Below, in pieces: positions 13,017-25,300 of a DNA stretch of 64,000 nt. Origin of the DNA: Capitella teleta (lineage: Eukaryota > Annelida > Polychaeta > Capitellidae); NCBI GenBank assembly GCA_000328365.1, contig KB309044.1, positions 178,174 through 242,173 on the forward strand, in the 5' to 3' direction. The notes under the pieces are model-generated. The model was not told the DNA's origin and ran no database searches. It worked only from the letters and a program-made list of their open reading frames with translations. Within the stretch, counting starts at the first letter, position 1; every line of letters starts with the position of its first letter. The position numbers and the translations under genes are program-made.

Positions 13017-13338
13017 GTGATTTTACGGCTCCACCCAAACCAATCGGAAGATACGGGTGCCAGAACAGAAGGCTCGGGACCGGGGTTTCCCCCTAGGCCT
13101 AGTCTTATCGATAAATCCCAAGGGTTCTTTATCCTGCATACCACCAAAGACAGTAGTACACAGCGCAGTTGGGCAGCACTGCAAAGTCACCGAAGAATTA
13201 CAATTATAACGGATTACAATTATAATTCACAATCATAACGCCCGTGGCCTGAATGGGTCTCGAACTCGGGACCTTGACCCCCACGGTCGGCATTGGATTG
13301 TAGTCAGTCGGTTAATCCGATTGAGCTATTCGGTGCTC
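13017..13338 (-). mobile_element. tRNA-derived SINE (type 2), most complete copy
   Basis: On the minus strand it starts with a tRNA-like head: A box TAGCTCAATCGG near 13,325 and B box AGTTCGAGACC near 13,262. A body of about 240 bp follows, ending in GGGTGGAGCCGTAAAATCAC. It has CGGATTACAATTATAAT-type AT-rich repeats in the middle. Other copies are at 46,431-46,577 (partial) and 61,524-61,772 plus 63,941-64,000 (split by an insertion), all on the minus strand. The internal pol III promoter looks intact. It lies between two gypsy-type remnants. Confidence 0.85.
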
Positions 13339-13380
13339 TTTTCGTATAATTGAAGAAGGCAGAGAGCTCATACCACAAGT

Positions 13381-16300
13381 ATGGCACAAGGGATACAGAT
13401 GCCGTACTTGAATTGGGACTATAAGGATCAACAATTAGCATTCTCGGAATGGAAGGATTTCCTAGAGAGCTATTTAGTCATTATTAATGTTGACGAGGCA
13501 AAGAAATGGCACTATAATCTACTGTCCGTTGGCACAAAAGGACGCGAATTTTGGGAGACGTGGCAATTAAGCCCAAATCAGAAGGCGGATTCATCGGGCA
13601 TACTCAAGAAATTTGAGGAACACCTCATAGGCACTCCAAATAAGTGGGTCAGCAGGCTAGAATTAGCTTCGATCACTCAACATGAGAATGAGTCGATCGA
13701 TGACTTTGCATGTCGACTCAAGTCCAAAGCTAAATCTTGAAAATTTGAGGTTGGAAATGATGACCAAATCACATTTCAGTTGATAAGGGGTGTCAAGTCT
13801 GTCGATATTTAGCGTAGATTGATCGCTATAAGGCAATTATTTGAATATAGATGCGGCAATGAAATGGCCTATCGAATGTGAAGCGACCTAGCACGAGATT
13901 TGTTATTTTGCAAGCCCTCAACCCACATTGACGCAATGAAATCATTCACTCAAGGGAGCAAGACCTGTCGCTTTTGTGGGAAGACTCATCCACCGCGACA
14001 GTGCCCTGCCTATGGTAAGAAGTGCCGGAAATGCCATGCCATGAATCGCTATGCTGAAGTTTGCAAAAACAAGTCGAGCCAAGCGAAGCAAGCAAAGTCA
14101 CAGAGCCGTCCAAGACGAAAGTCGAAACCGTGGAAGATCGATGCTGTAAGCAGAAACGTCAACGTCACTGATGAATCATCATTGATCAAAGCGGCAGACA
14201 ATCAGTGATAGCCAAGCTGAACATCCAACCCCCAGACGTATCAAGAAGAGTCACACTCAGATTCAAAGCAGACACTGGAGCAAATGGTAGCATCATGCCC
14301 ATTCGTTGTATGCAGCAGATGTACCTGAATAAAGACGATCGCCGTAAGGTCATACAGCGAAACAGAGCGACTTTAACAGCCGTCAATGAAACAGCAATTC
14401 ATCATCATGGAGTTGTGAAGATGCCCGTCCAGTTGAATGACTCTACTTGGATCACATCTGTGTTCTATGTATGTGAGAGGGATGGACCTGCCATCCTATC
14501 CTGTGATGCCTCAGAGAAGTTGGGGAAAATCAAAGTGAAGAAGAGCCGCAACATATCAGCAGTGACAGATACAGCAGCTGGTAAGCAGATCAAAGACACT
14601 GATGACCTCCAGAGAGTGTATCCTGACAGATCCGAAGGACTTGGAAATATGCCTGGAGAGTATGACATCGAGCTGAAAGAAGATGCAAGCCCAGTCGTCG
14701 CCCTTCCTCGCAAATATCGATCCAACTTAGAGACGAAATACGGATGAAGCTGACGGAGATGGAAAAAGATGAAGTAATAAAGAAATATGATGGCAACAAA
14801 GCATCAGATTGGGTCAACTCCCTTGCATTCACCCGCAAGTCGAATGGAGATCTTCGGATATGCTTAGACCCCAGACACCTGAACAATGCCACGAAGAGGA
14901 CGTATCACAAGATACCTACTATAGATGAAATCAGCTACAAGCTCACTGGATCCACGATCTACTCAAAGCTAGACGCTAAACATGTATACTGGGGTATCCA
15001 TCTCTCAGAAAGAAACAGCAAACTCTGCACATTTCAGTCTCCAGCCGAAAGTACAGTTTCCTGAGACTTCCTTTCGGGTTGTGTGTGAGCCAAGATATAT
15101 TCCAATCCAGGATGGACAAGATCACCCAGAAGGTCGGAGGTGGAGTTGTCGGGATAGCCGATGACCTCATAGTGTATGGAAAAGACATAGAAGACCACTA
15201 TCAAGCACTTCACAGACTCATGCAAATTGCCAGGGAGGAAGGTCCAGTTTTTCGTGTCGAAAAATGCCACATCCGCAAGAAATCGGTGAATTTCTTCAGA
15301 TTGATTTGGTCCTGTTAAGGTATGCACCTGGATGAGAAGAAGTGCGACAACATTACAAGCAAACCATCACCAATAAATTTAGCCAAATTACAAAGCTTCC
15401 TAGGCCTGTTGCAGTATATGGGCCCGTTCATCCCTCAACTCGCGTCAAAGACACAGTTACTGAGACAACTGTTGAAGAAGGAGATTCCATGGAAATGGAC
15501 CGTTCAGCATGAACAAGCATTTTCGGAAGTCAAGCAGAGCATCAGGAAGGATATGCTACTTCGTTTCTTTGGCACATCCGTGCCAGCCGAGATTGAAGTG
15601 GATGCATCACTAAAAGGGTTTGGAGCTGCACTTGTACAGAATGGACAACCAGTAACACTTGCATCGAAATTTCTGACCTCTGCCGAGACGAGATATGCAA
15701 ATGTTGAACGAGAGTTGTTAGCCGTTGTTTATGCTTTTGAACATTTTCATTGTTTTATTTATGGAAAGCCTGTTATCGCTCGCAGTGATCACAAGCCGTT
15801 AGCAACGATTGTCAAGATTGAAATCGATTGTCAAGCAACTCAGCTAGACCCCACCCAGACTGCAACGCATGCTGCTAAGGATTCAGCCGTATGATGTAGA
15901 CATTCAATACAAGCCTGGAAAGGAACTCGTATATGCAGACTACCTTTCAAGAACCAAGCCAACTGAAGGGCCAGTCATCGACTTAGAGGCAACAATCCAC
16001 ACCATCCAGATATCAAACAAGCAGCTGGAGAAAGTCAAAGTGGCAACAAGAGCAGATGCCCAGTTATCGACACTCAGAGAGCAAGTGACGTCTGGTTGGC
16101 CAGAAAACGTATCAGCCGTCCCCAAAGCATCAGGCAGTACTGGTCCGTGAAAGACTGTGTCTCAGTCGAAGACGGAGTACTGTTCTTTGGAAACAGATTG
16201 ATCATCAGAGACGATGCAGAAGGAGTATCTGGACAGAATACACTCCGAACACTCGGACATAACTAAGTACCAGTTGAGAGCAAAAGAAAGTGTCTACTGG

Positions 16301-16525
16301 TCGAAGATGCCAACAGATATTAAAGCCCGTGTCAAAGCATGTATCTTTTGCCTTCAGAGTGCCAGAAGCCAGACAGCAGAGCCGATGAGAGTACATGAAC
16401 AGCCAACACAACCCTGGGAAGCCCAGTCGAGCAATTTGTTTCCGAGGCCACCATATTATAACGAGAAGTCCCAGAGCCGTGTGCGGGCAATGTTTATTCC
16501 AAACGCTAGTCTTTATATAAAATGA
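13381..16525 (+). mobile_element. Ty3/gypsy-type LTR retrotransposon fossil (gag-pol)
   Basis: In order, remnants of gag (capsid-like N-terminus from 13,381, zinc knuckle near 13,970-14,060), aspartic protease (ADTGANGS near 14,270), reverse transcriptase (about 14,640-15,320), RNase H (about 15,490-15,900, with DASLKGFGA) and the integrase zinc-binding region (about 16,214-16,400). It is clearly broken, with roughly half a dozen interruptions, and the integrase core is not seen at its 3' end. No LTR pair or primer-binding site was found, so the insertion cannot be dated by LTR divergence. It is a fossil. Confidence 0.9.
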
Positions 16526-17029
16526 GATTGAGATGGTTAATAACTCAAGAGGGTTGTATATTACAGAATAAGAACATATGCATTCAAGGTGATTCCACAT
16601 AACACATGGGTAAATACTGCTCACCATTTTGACGCTTTTCATTTTCTTTATTCACGCATTCTCGAGATGTCCTATCTTGGAGCAGAAATTGGACTTAATT
16701 GGGGTGCCTTGTGTGATGGGTCGCCACATAGGTAGCATGTGACGGTTGTATGCTCCTGCTGGGCCTGCGTCTGCTTCCCTCTTGGGTGCTCTCGCAGGCA
16801 GTTTACTCCATGAGATCATTTACGCTCCACACATGCCTGTGCGATCCTCGGGATTCTGTTTATCTTCCAGGGAGAATTACTTAGAAGGGTTTGCACATTT
16901 TAAATTGCATTGAAAGATACGTGTAGTAGACTTAATTAAATTAAGTTCAGTCATTGTAGTAATTACAACATTGCCCCTAAATCTAGTGATTATAATTACC
17001 ATAAAAAATTGTTTTCTCCTTTCAAAAAT
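16526..17029. other. Stretch between LTR fossil and LINE
   Basis: No gene seen. It could include the decayed 3' end of the LTR element or the 5' flank of the LINE. Neither boundary is visible. Confidence 0.4.
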
Positions 17030-18670
17030 ATATAATTGTATAAGTACTTAGCCCATCTATTCAACCTCATGGTAAACCACAGCTATACCCCACCAAAGAT
17101 GAATTTATCCACGTTGGTTCCTATTACAAAATCATCCAAAAAATCTGCCAGTGACTCCTCTAATTACCGTGCGATTGTCCTTGGGAGTGTTTGCAAAAGT
17201 TTTAGACAAAATAATTATGACGAAATATGCTGGGAATTTAGTGATTTCTGACCTTCAATTTGGGTTCAAGGAAAAATCTTCAACCACTCAATGTACTTTT
17301 GTTTTAAATGAAATAGTTGATCTTTACACTCGAAATAATTCCACATTACATGTTGTACTGTTAGACGCCTCTCAAGTATTTGATCGTGTTGAGTACTGTA
17401 AATTGTTTAAAGCTCTTGATGATCGAAATTTATGTCCACTTATAATTCGTTTCTTAATTTCTATGTACACTAATCAAACTTTGAGAGTTAAGTAGGGAAG
17501 TTCTCTTTCCAATCCTTTTAATTGCACAAATGGTGTTAAACAGGGAGGAGTTTTATCCCCGTTACTTTTTTGTCTTTATATGGATGTCCTTTTAAATAGA
17601 TTGAGTCGATTAAACGTCGGTTGTCATTTTGGTGAGAACTTTTGTTGAGCTCTTTGTTATGCGGACGATTTAACTCTCCTCGCTCCTAATAGAAGTTCAA
17701 TAAAATTACTACTAAAAAATGTCAAGATTTTGCTAAGGAATATTCTGTAAAATACAATGCAAACAAAAGTGTATATATCTGTTACAATGATAAGAGTACC
17801 TGTGATCTCGGTCTAGACATTAACGGTCATGTGGTATATAAATCGACCACAGCCATCCACCTTGGATTGGTCCCAATTGCGCTCGAGAAATTATATCTCG
17901 CGGAAAGTCCAAACTAGTGGCCTCGGCAAGTCTTCTTTTAGCTAGGTTTGGATTTTGCAGTTCGAGTGTTGTTGCACAGTTATTTAATTATTTTTGCACT
18001 TCTTTTTACGGTGCCGTTATATATGGCGTCTCGATTTACCGTCACTTAATGAATTCTATGTTGCCTGGCGGAAAATTGTCCGCAGAATTTGGAGGGTACA
18101 TCCACATACTCATTGTAACATACTTCCTTATTTAATGAATTCTCCTGAAATTTCCCTTCAGTTATTATACAGGTTTAAAACTTTTCATTCCAGCTGTTCT
18201 GTCAGCAATAATAGACTTGTTCGGTCATTCATTCACTCTCTTCCCTTTAGTCGATCCTCTGTTGGTATTAATAGGCGAATCATGCTGAGTCAGTCAAATA
18301 TATTATGTAACACCACATCTAAAGACAATAATGCAACCGCAATGGGTATCAAAGAACTATGCAATATAAGAGATAATATTTTGAGTATATCCAACGAATT
18401 CGATAATACTGATGTTTTGTTTTTATTTAATTTACTATGTATTAATTGATTGTATAATTATTACCGTATCTTGAATTGATGTAAATCTGTATTTTGTTAA
18501 GTTTTTTTTCTAGTTTAGCACAGGTTCTCTCTCTCTCACTCGTTGTATAGCACAGCCTAGTTTCACATTTGGATTACTGTATGCACTTATATTTACCAGT
18601 ACCTTTACCTTTATCGTTTTTGTTTTTCTTTATCCGTTCATTTTTCCTGTACATGTTTTTGTACGAAATA
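17030..18670 (+). mobile_element. LINE (family B), RT to 3' end, 5'-truncated
   Basis: Successive frames give RT blocks: SNYRAIVLGSV, LQFGFKEKSSTTQ, LLDASQVFDRVEYCKLF, NGVKQGGVLSPLLFCLYMD, then ALCYADDLTLLAP, the catalytic YADD box. The C-terminal domain at 17,994-18,449 (SFYG, WRKIVRRIWR, a TH motif) ends at TGA. A 3' UTR of about 220 bp follows and runs into GAAATAAATTATT and an (ATT)n tail. At least four breaks are visible (near 17,150, 17,495, 17,645 and 17,760). No EN domain is present. A related 3' fragment is at 1230-1780. Confidence 0.9.
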
Positions 18671-18868
<198 letters not shown>

Positions 18869-19290
18869 ATTTTATAATTATTTAATTTATTCCTTTATAT
18901 AATTACTTAATTTATTGATTATTTTTACATTTATTGTAATTTAGCCGTCTGTAATGAAAAAAATATATGAATGGGATGTCAACATGAAATTTATGTTTCC
19001 ATATTCCCATTCATGTATTATCACTTACCGATCGAGATATTATATCGATCAGGAAAATTATTGCATGCATTAAAACAGGATAATCATGCACACTTGAAAA
19101 TTTTCGTGATTAGTAATATTTTTTATACTCATGATAGTTCGCTTAAAACATTTTCTTAGAAACAAAAAAATCATTTTCTCAATCTTTCAGACAAAATATC
19201 CAATCTTTAAACTTCTGAATTGCTAAATTCACAGCAAGTGTATTGAATTTGTCGCTCAGTGCTCCACGCACGCATAGAAACGCTGTCTGA
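18869..19290. other. AT-rich upstream region of Raf
   Basis: No coding sequence seen. It probably contains the distal promoter and the 5' UTR start of Raf. The transcription start was not determined. Confidence 0.4.
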
Positions 19291-19293
19291 GGC

Positions 19294-19323
19294 CACGTGA
19301 CCTAGATCACGTGATTGACGTCA
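19294..19323 (+). promoter_or_regulatory. Twin CACGTG E-boxes and a CRE just before Raf
   Basis: CACGTG at 19,294-19,299 and 19,308-19,313, both followed by A, and a palindromic CRE, TGACGTCA, at 19,316-19,323. The last lies 8 nt before the Raf start codon. These are consensus sites for bHLH-Zip (USF/MITF/Myc-type) and CREB/ATF-type factors. They may sit in the 5' UTR or proximal promoter. That they work is inference. Confidence 0.55.
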
Positions 19324-19331
19324 GAAGCAAG

Positions 19332-22300
19332 ATGGAAGATATTCAGCTGAGATCTTCGACGACGTCCCCGCTCAATGGAGTGACGTTCACGATCGGCACA
19401 GGGGAGGATTCAGCCGCAGGATGCGACCAAGGAGATCCGGAGACATTGGAGGAAGAGGTGAATACCGTGTGCGCCGTGCCGATCACCCTTTCCCGTCGTG
19501 TGACAGTCACACTCCCTCAGTCTCCAGTCACTCTTGAGGGACAGCAGTCTCAGTTATTTTCATTCTGGGAATCGTAAAGTGTTAAACTTTACATTTATCA
19601 TTATTCAGGGAGTACTTGCCGAATCAACCCAGACCACAAATTCTGCAATTTTGGGGGTAGGGGTGGGGGGTCTAGAATGGGCGCTATGTTTTTTTGGGGG
19701 GTATTGAAATAACAATCACAATGAGGTATGTTTTTTAGGGGAAAGTTAGCGGTTTGTTTATGCCACCACCTCTCCTCTACTATTCTCCCGCATCTCTCTC
19801 CTCGTATGCTTTGCCTGAGAAGAGAGGAAAGATGCAATTATTACTTAATTAGTGAAGATTAACTTACCTGGTATGACTATTAGACGTGATTAGATCTCGG
19901 GGTTCACTTGCCGAATTAACCCAGATCCCCAAATCTCATATCAGCGAGCTAGTGCAAGAATGAAAGACAACAGAAGTACCTCATAAGTCATAACTATATA
20001 TGCATGTCATAAAGCTTACTTTGCACACGGATATACAAGGGAAAGTTGTTCGTTATTCAACTAAATTAATAGTTTCATGTTGAACTAACATAAAATCAAT
20101 GATAATCCACCATTGTTGAATTACTACGCAGAGTCAAACCTTACAACACATACTACGCACACACAAAATAGTCCCTCAACATATAAGAACAAACCACATA
20201 TTATTCTGACCAAATACACATATCGATGATCCAGGGTTAGGGTTCGAGCCGCGCAGCGGAGATGTGTCTTTGGAAACGGCGATCGGCGGTCACCATTCCC
20301 ATGCTAGTCCACGGCATGAATGAAATCAACAATTCCAATAGTAACTTAAATAACCATTTGTATAACCACTGCAATAACCATTGCCGCAAAATCATGGCGG
20401 TCACCATTCCCATGCTAGTCCACGGCATGAATGAAATCAACAATTCCAATAGTAACTTAAATAACCATTTGTATAACCACTGCAATAACCATTGCCGCAA
20501 AATCATGATTGACAACGCGTAAGGATACACATCAAGCAAAATCAAGTAAAACGGTTGTCACGTGACACAACAAAGCCACGTGTTTCAGGAAATCATTATT
20601 GAATATTCATGAGGGGATCAAGAGGGCACATTTTATTTACCTCTGGTGGACATTGGATGAGGAAAATGCTTCACTTATTTCAGTTATTTGTGGCTATTGC
20701 CCATCCTCTCAATTGTTCTATACCTTCAAACAATCATTACAATGACTGAGATTATAATTGCGTGACAATTGAGTTGTCACGGCAGCTTTAGTACAAATAC
20801 TAATGTATGATAAGTAGCCTAGTCTCCAGAACAATGTACTTGTATAAAATTCTCTAGTGTCCATTTGGAGTGTCTACTGAAAACCTATATCTGTGTAATT
20901 AATAAGGATTTACCGGTAATTGGGATATTGTATGCCTACTAAGATTCTACCTAACTTTAGGGGCCTACACTGAAAATGCCTGATTAATGTGGAATGTATT
21001 AATGTACCGTTTAATATTATTGATATCTAATAATATGTATTCTATTGCATGAAGGTTGGAGAAATTAACCATCACAACGAAAATCTCATTGAGTCAAAAG
21101 TCCAGTCTTTTTCTGAATGCAAAATGATGATTATTGTAATTTTACACGTACCAAATATTCATGGGAGATCTAATCAATTTTACAAAGCATCCTCTTTCGT
21201 ATATTTATCAAACTTTCAATCAAACGCACTAAATGTAAATTGATTTGCTGTCCATTCATCGACAAAAGCCTCGCATGAATTGGCAAGCCACGTATACTTA
21301 GAACTGCAAATGCGCGATATGATTACTTAGGTAGAACAGGAAATTTTAGCTGTTTTTTGGCTCAGACCTTTATTTGCAGCGCCAATTATTTGTATGTTCT
21401 ATGGTACTATATAGTTGAATGAGAATTGAGCGATTAGCTGCTTTATGATGGTGTCATAATGGGGGTGATTTTTCTTGATCATGAAATCAAACCGTACCAG
21501 AATTCTCAAGTTATTCAGGATAGGGAGTTGTTTGTAATCTTGTCAACAGAAGTCATGAATCTCATGATTATATCTATGTCACTACACCTATGCGGTCTGA
21601 CTGTACTTGCTTAGAATCAGAACTGGATGTTTTCTTTTGTGGAATTAATATCCTAATGGAGCTGTGAGGTGAATTTAATTCATGTTCTATGGTTGACTGA
21701 AGATGAAAATTAATTCCTTTGGAGGTTTTCAATATTTTGTTTGCACTGCTCCATCGTTTAGTTTCATGTGGCTTTCGTAAAATCAACACATCCGTGATGG
21801 TAATTTGGATGTTATGTTATGGCAGGGATCAATGCTGCTGTACAAGAGAGCTTCATCTCGTGGCATTTGAGGATAAAACTAGATTTATTCAGGTCAACAA
21901 GGATGATATTTAGGTGAATTAGGTCAATTACATGTTGTGCAATCTGTGTAGATGTGTGAAACTGGGTAATTTTTCAGGAGAAATAATTTTGAATAACCAC
22001 ATTTAATTATGCCACTGACTGCGATCAGAAGGGAAATAAATTGTAAGCTGGTGCATTGTGGAAATCAAATACTGCATTCAATTATAGAATCTGGCACTGC
22101 AGGTTTTGAGTTTTAAAAGAGGCGCTGGAATGGAAACACTGAATTATATGATGTAATAACCTTTTAAATTTTAATTTATGTTCGTGCATCATCACTGGAT
22201 TATCCATTATTCTCTTGATACAGCAAACCAGGCCTTGGGCTCTGTTTATTGTACTCCGTGAGGGAGCATGGAATTCATTGGTTGAGTACTCATATACCCT

Positions 22301-25300
22301 GGATCTAGCTAGGCCTCTTGAAGTGCCTGGATTCTGTAAGTGCATTGAGTTGAGCAATTTTCACTCTTTGTCTAAACCAGCCATACTTTTTAACGGCATG
22401 TACCTGTGTCCCTCATTTGCATAATTTATGTGACCTTATTGTTTTTGCAGATTAAAAACATAAAAAGTGTGATTCGGATCACGACACAGAAGTTGGTAGA
22501 ATTGAATGAACGATTTGGAAAACAACAGAACCCTCCCTCTATATACATTCAGGTTAGTAAAGCACTGTGTTCTCAAAATTAGCTCATCCATTGCCTTATT
22601 AGGAGTATGAAGGACTCACCAACCGCATCCATGAACTTCAGCTGCGAGAGCAGTTGCTGCAGGACAAGCTGGGATCCGACTCCCTCGGTGAAAGTCCGTC
22701 TCCGACAGAGGAGCCGCATTATGAGCTTTCCACACACACCATTGGAGTGGACTCCGGCTATGACAGCACAGCGTTCCCCTACCCCAACGACTCCCTTCTC
22801 CTTGCTAGCACACCTTTAGTGACTCCGAACAGCAGTTCTGGAAATTTACTGGCTTCACCACAGATGCCACGCAGTCCTTTGAGGAATATGATAAAAGCGA
22901 ACCTGCCTAATCAACAGAAGACATGTGTAATTATCCACTCTATTTTATCCTCTTTCTTTTTTTGGTGTGTTTTACTTTTGTTGTGTTCCAGATTCAAGTC
23001 CAAGATGGATTGACTTTGAAAGAAGCACTGGCCAAGCCCATGAAGCGAAGAGAACTGGTGCCAGAGAACTGTGTTGTATATAAAATGAATTCACCGTGAG
23101 TTTCACTGCCTGACTGAATCTTGAGTCATTTTTTCGTGCTTTCGATTTGAGTCGAGGGATCAATTGCTGTGTGTGTGAACATTCTCGGGGAATCATACAC
23201 TTTATTTTTACTACTAAATACATCATTGATGGCACCGTCAGCATTGTGTAGCAATTCCTGCTGTTGGCTTTTCATAATATTATTAATATATATTTGCCAT
23301 TTAGCTCAGCATATGAGTGTGAAAAACCATTCATGCAGTTTAATTTTACGATGATCAATTAACAGATTGGATGCGAGCAATGCCTCCTTCCCATGCTGAA
23401 ATGCCCTAGGTACACCTTCCCCATTTTTTGCATATCCCGTCCCGAGATGATACGCTGGTCACACACAGAAAGGAAATACTGATCCACCATCTGCAGTAGT
23501 TGCATCATTCACGTGTTTTGACGTCGTTCACAGGCACAAGGTTCCTTGGGACACAGACTGCGGCCTTCTGGCTGGTTTGCAGCTGAGCGTGGAGCTGAAG
23601 GACCATCTTCCGTTCCCAGCCACCACAACCATTTCACACAATTACGTGCGCAAGACTTTCCTCACAATCGTGTTCTGTGATATCTGTAGACGACTGCTCT
23701 TCCAAGGGTTCAAGTGTCAAACATGTGGAACGAGATTCCATCAGAAATGTCTCGGAAAAGTTGGCGATTGCCAGCCGACTGATGATATTGAGTCACTGCC
23801 TGAACGCAGAGAACAAATTAAACAGTGAGTTTTGCTGCCACTGAAAACGCTCTTTTTAAAAATTTAGATTATTCTACTATTTTTCTTTTGAGAAGTTTAT
23901 CTTTAATTGTTGAATACATTTATTTATTTATTTTAGTTAATCACAGCTTCGGTGTGTGTGTGTGTGTGTCAATTAACTGTCAACTGATGTACAAATTAAT
24001 ATCTTATACTACTCGTACAATGTATTCTCAATCTCCACGGATTCAATCTGTTCAGAATTGTCTACTTAAGAGACAGCCGTGTGGATTCCCGCTTTCCCTG
24101 CGATTCCCCTTGAATCAATGCCAGGCGCTGGGGAATTTCAATGGAGATGTTTGTAGTTAAATGTGCTTAATTCAGAATGCCCTTCTTGAATATTTGCTGA
24201 AACTTTTCTTTATTTCACCCGTGAGCAACTTTTCACCATGCAATTTACAGCCTGTTAGCAGAGAATGTATCAGCGGCCGGTCTGCTGTCACCCCCCACAA
24301 GTCACCCCCGCGGGGGAGGCAGCCACCCCCAGGCCATTCCCAGGAGGGCTCGGTCCAGCGCCCAGATCCCCCAGAGGGAGAGGTCTACGTCCGCTCCCAA
24401 TGTGTCCATGAATCTAGTCAACGCTGGCGACATCCCATCTCTGGAGGTATGCAAACGCTCACCCCTCAACGTTTGGCTTCCTTCTAGGTGCTGCTTCCGC
24501 TGAAGCCCCTGACTGATCCCTGACTGATACGTGACTGATCCCTGACTGATTTGAATCCTCTTTTTTCCAGCACTCTGTCTTCTGGCATAGATTACGAGAG
24601 GTCAAAGGTCATGAACTCTGATGACCGCTCCACCTCCGCACCTTCTGTCCCTCAAATTGTTCAGTTAGAATCCTTATCTCTACAGGTAACCCCTCCCCCT
24701 ACCCCTGCTCCCAAGGGATATACATAAAACCCCTCCTCTCCTTTAGGGATAAGATCTCTCTCTCTCTCTCTTCCTCTTCTGTGCAAAATGTCTAACAGTG
24801 GACTTTTGGAGAATTTTTTTCTTCTTTTTTTTTTTTTTTTTTTTCTTGTGAAGGGAGAAGTTCTGTTTGATCTCATTCTTTTTCTTTATATTCTTTAAAC
24901 AAAAAGAATGAATTTATTTCCTCATTAAGTTCTATTCACTTCTTGTTTTTCAAATGCATGGATCTGATACTTTCTGAGGTTTTTTATGTTGTGTTTTGGC
25001 ACAAAATTCACATTCTAAATTGGTCATTTTCTGGGTTTTTTTGTTTTTTTTTTCTTTTTTAAATCACTCTCAAAGAGTTTTTTGTGGGTTTGCGGGAAGG
25101 AGGAGGAGGCGGGGTCTGTGCTCACGGCATCAGCCAATCAGAGGACTGGGTTTATTTATTCACAGAGCACCTTTAGAAATTGACAAATTGTGATTATTTC
25201 TTCTCTCTCAAGTTCTCACCTGAGGCTTTAAATTTTGGGAGTTCATTGTTCTCAAATCTCAAACTTTATTCCAATTGGCTGATGCTTTAAATGTGCTGTT

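Noticed and set aside
20237-20545. Open frames on both strands over the 111-bp duplication
   Set aside because: Openness follows from the frame-neutral repeat. No splice sites, domain or codon signal; treated as intronic repeat.
24747-24845. CT-rich and poly(T) tracts in Raf intron as a special element
   Set aside because: Ordinary intronic low-complexity sequence.
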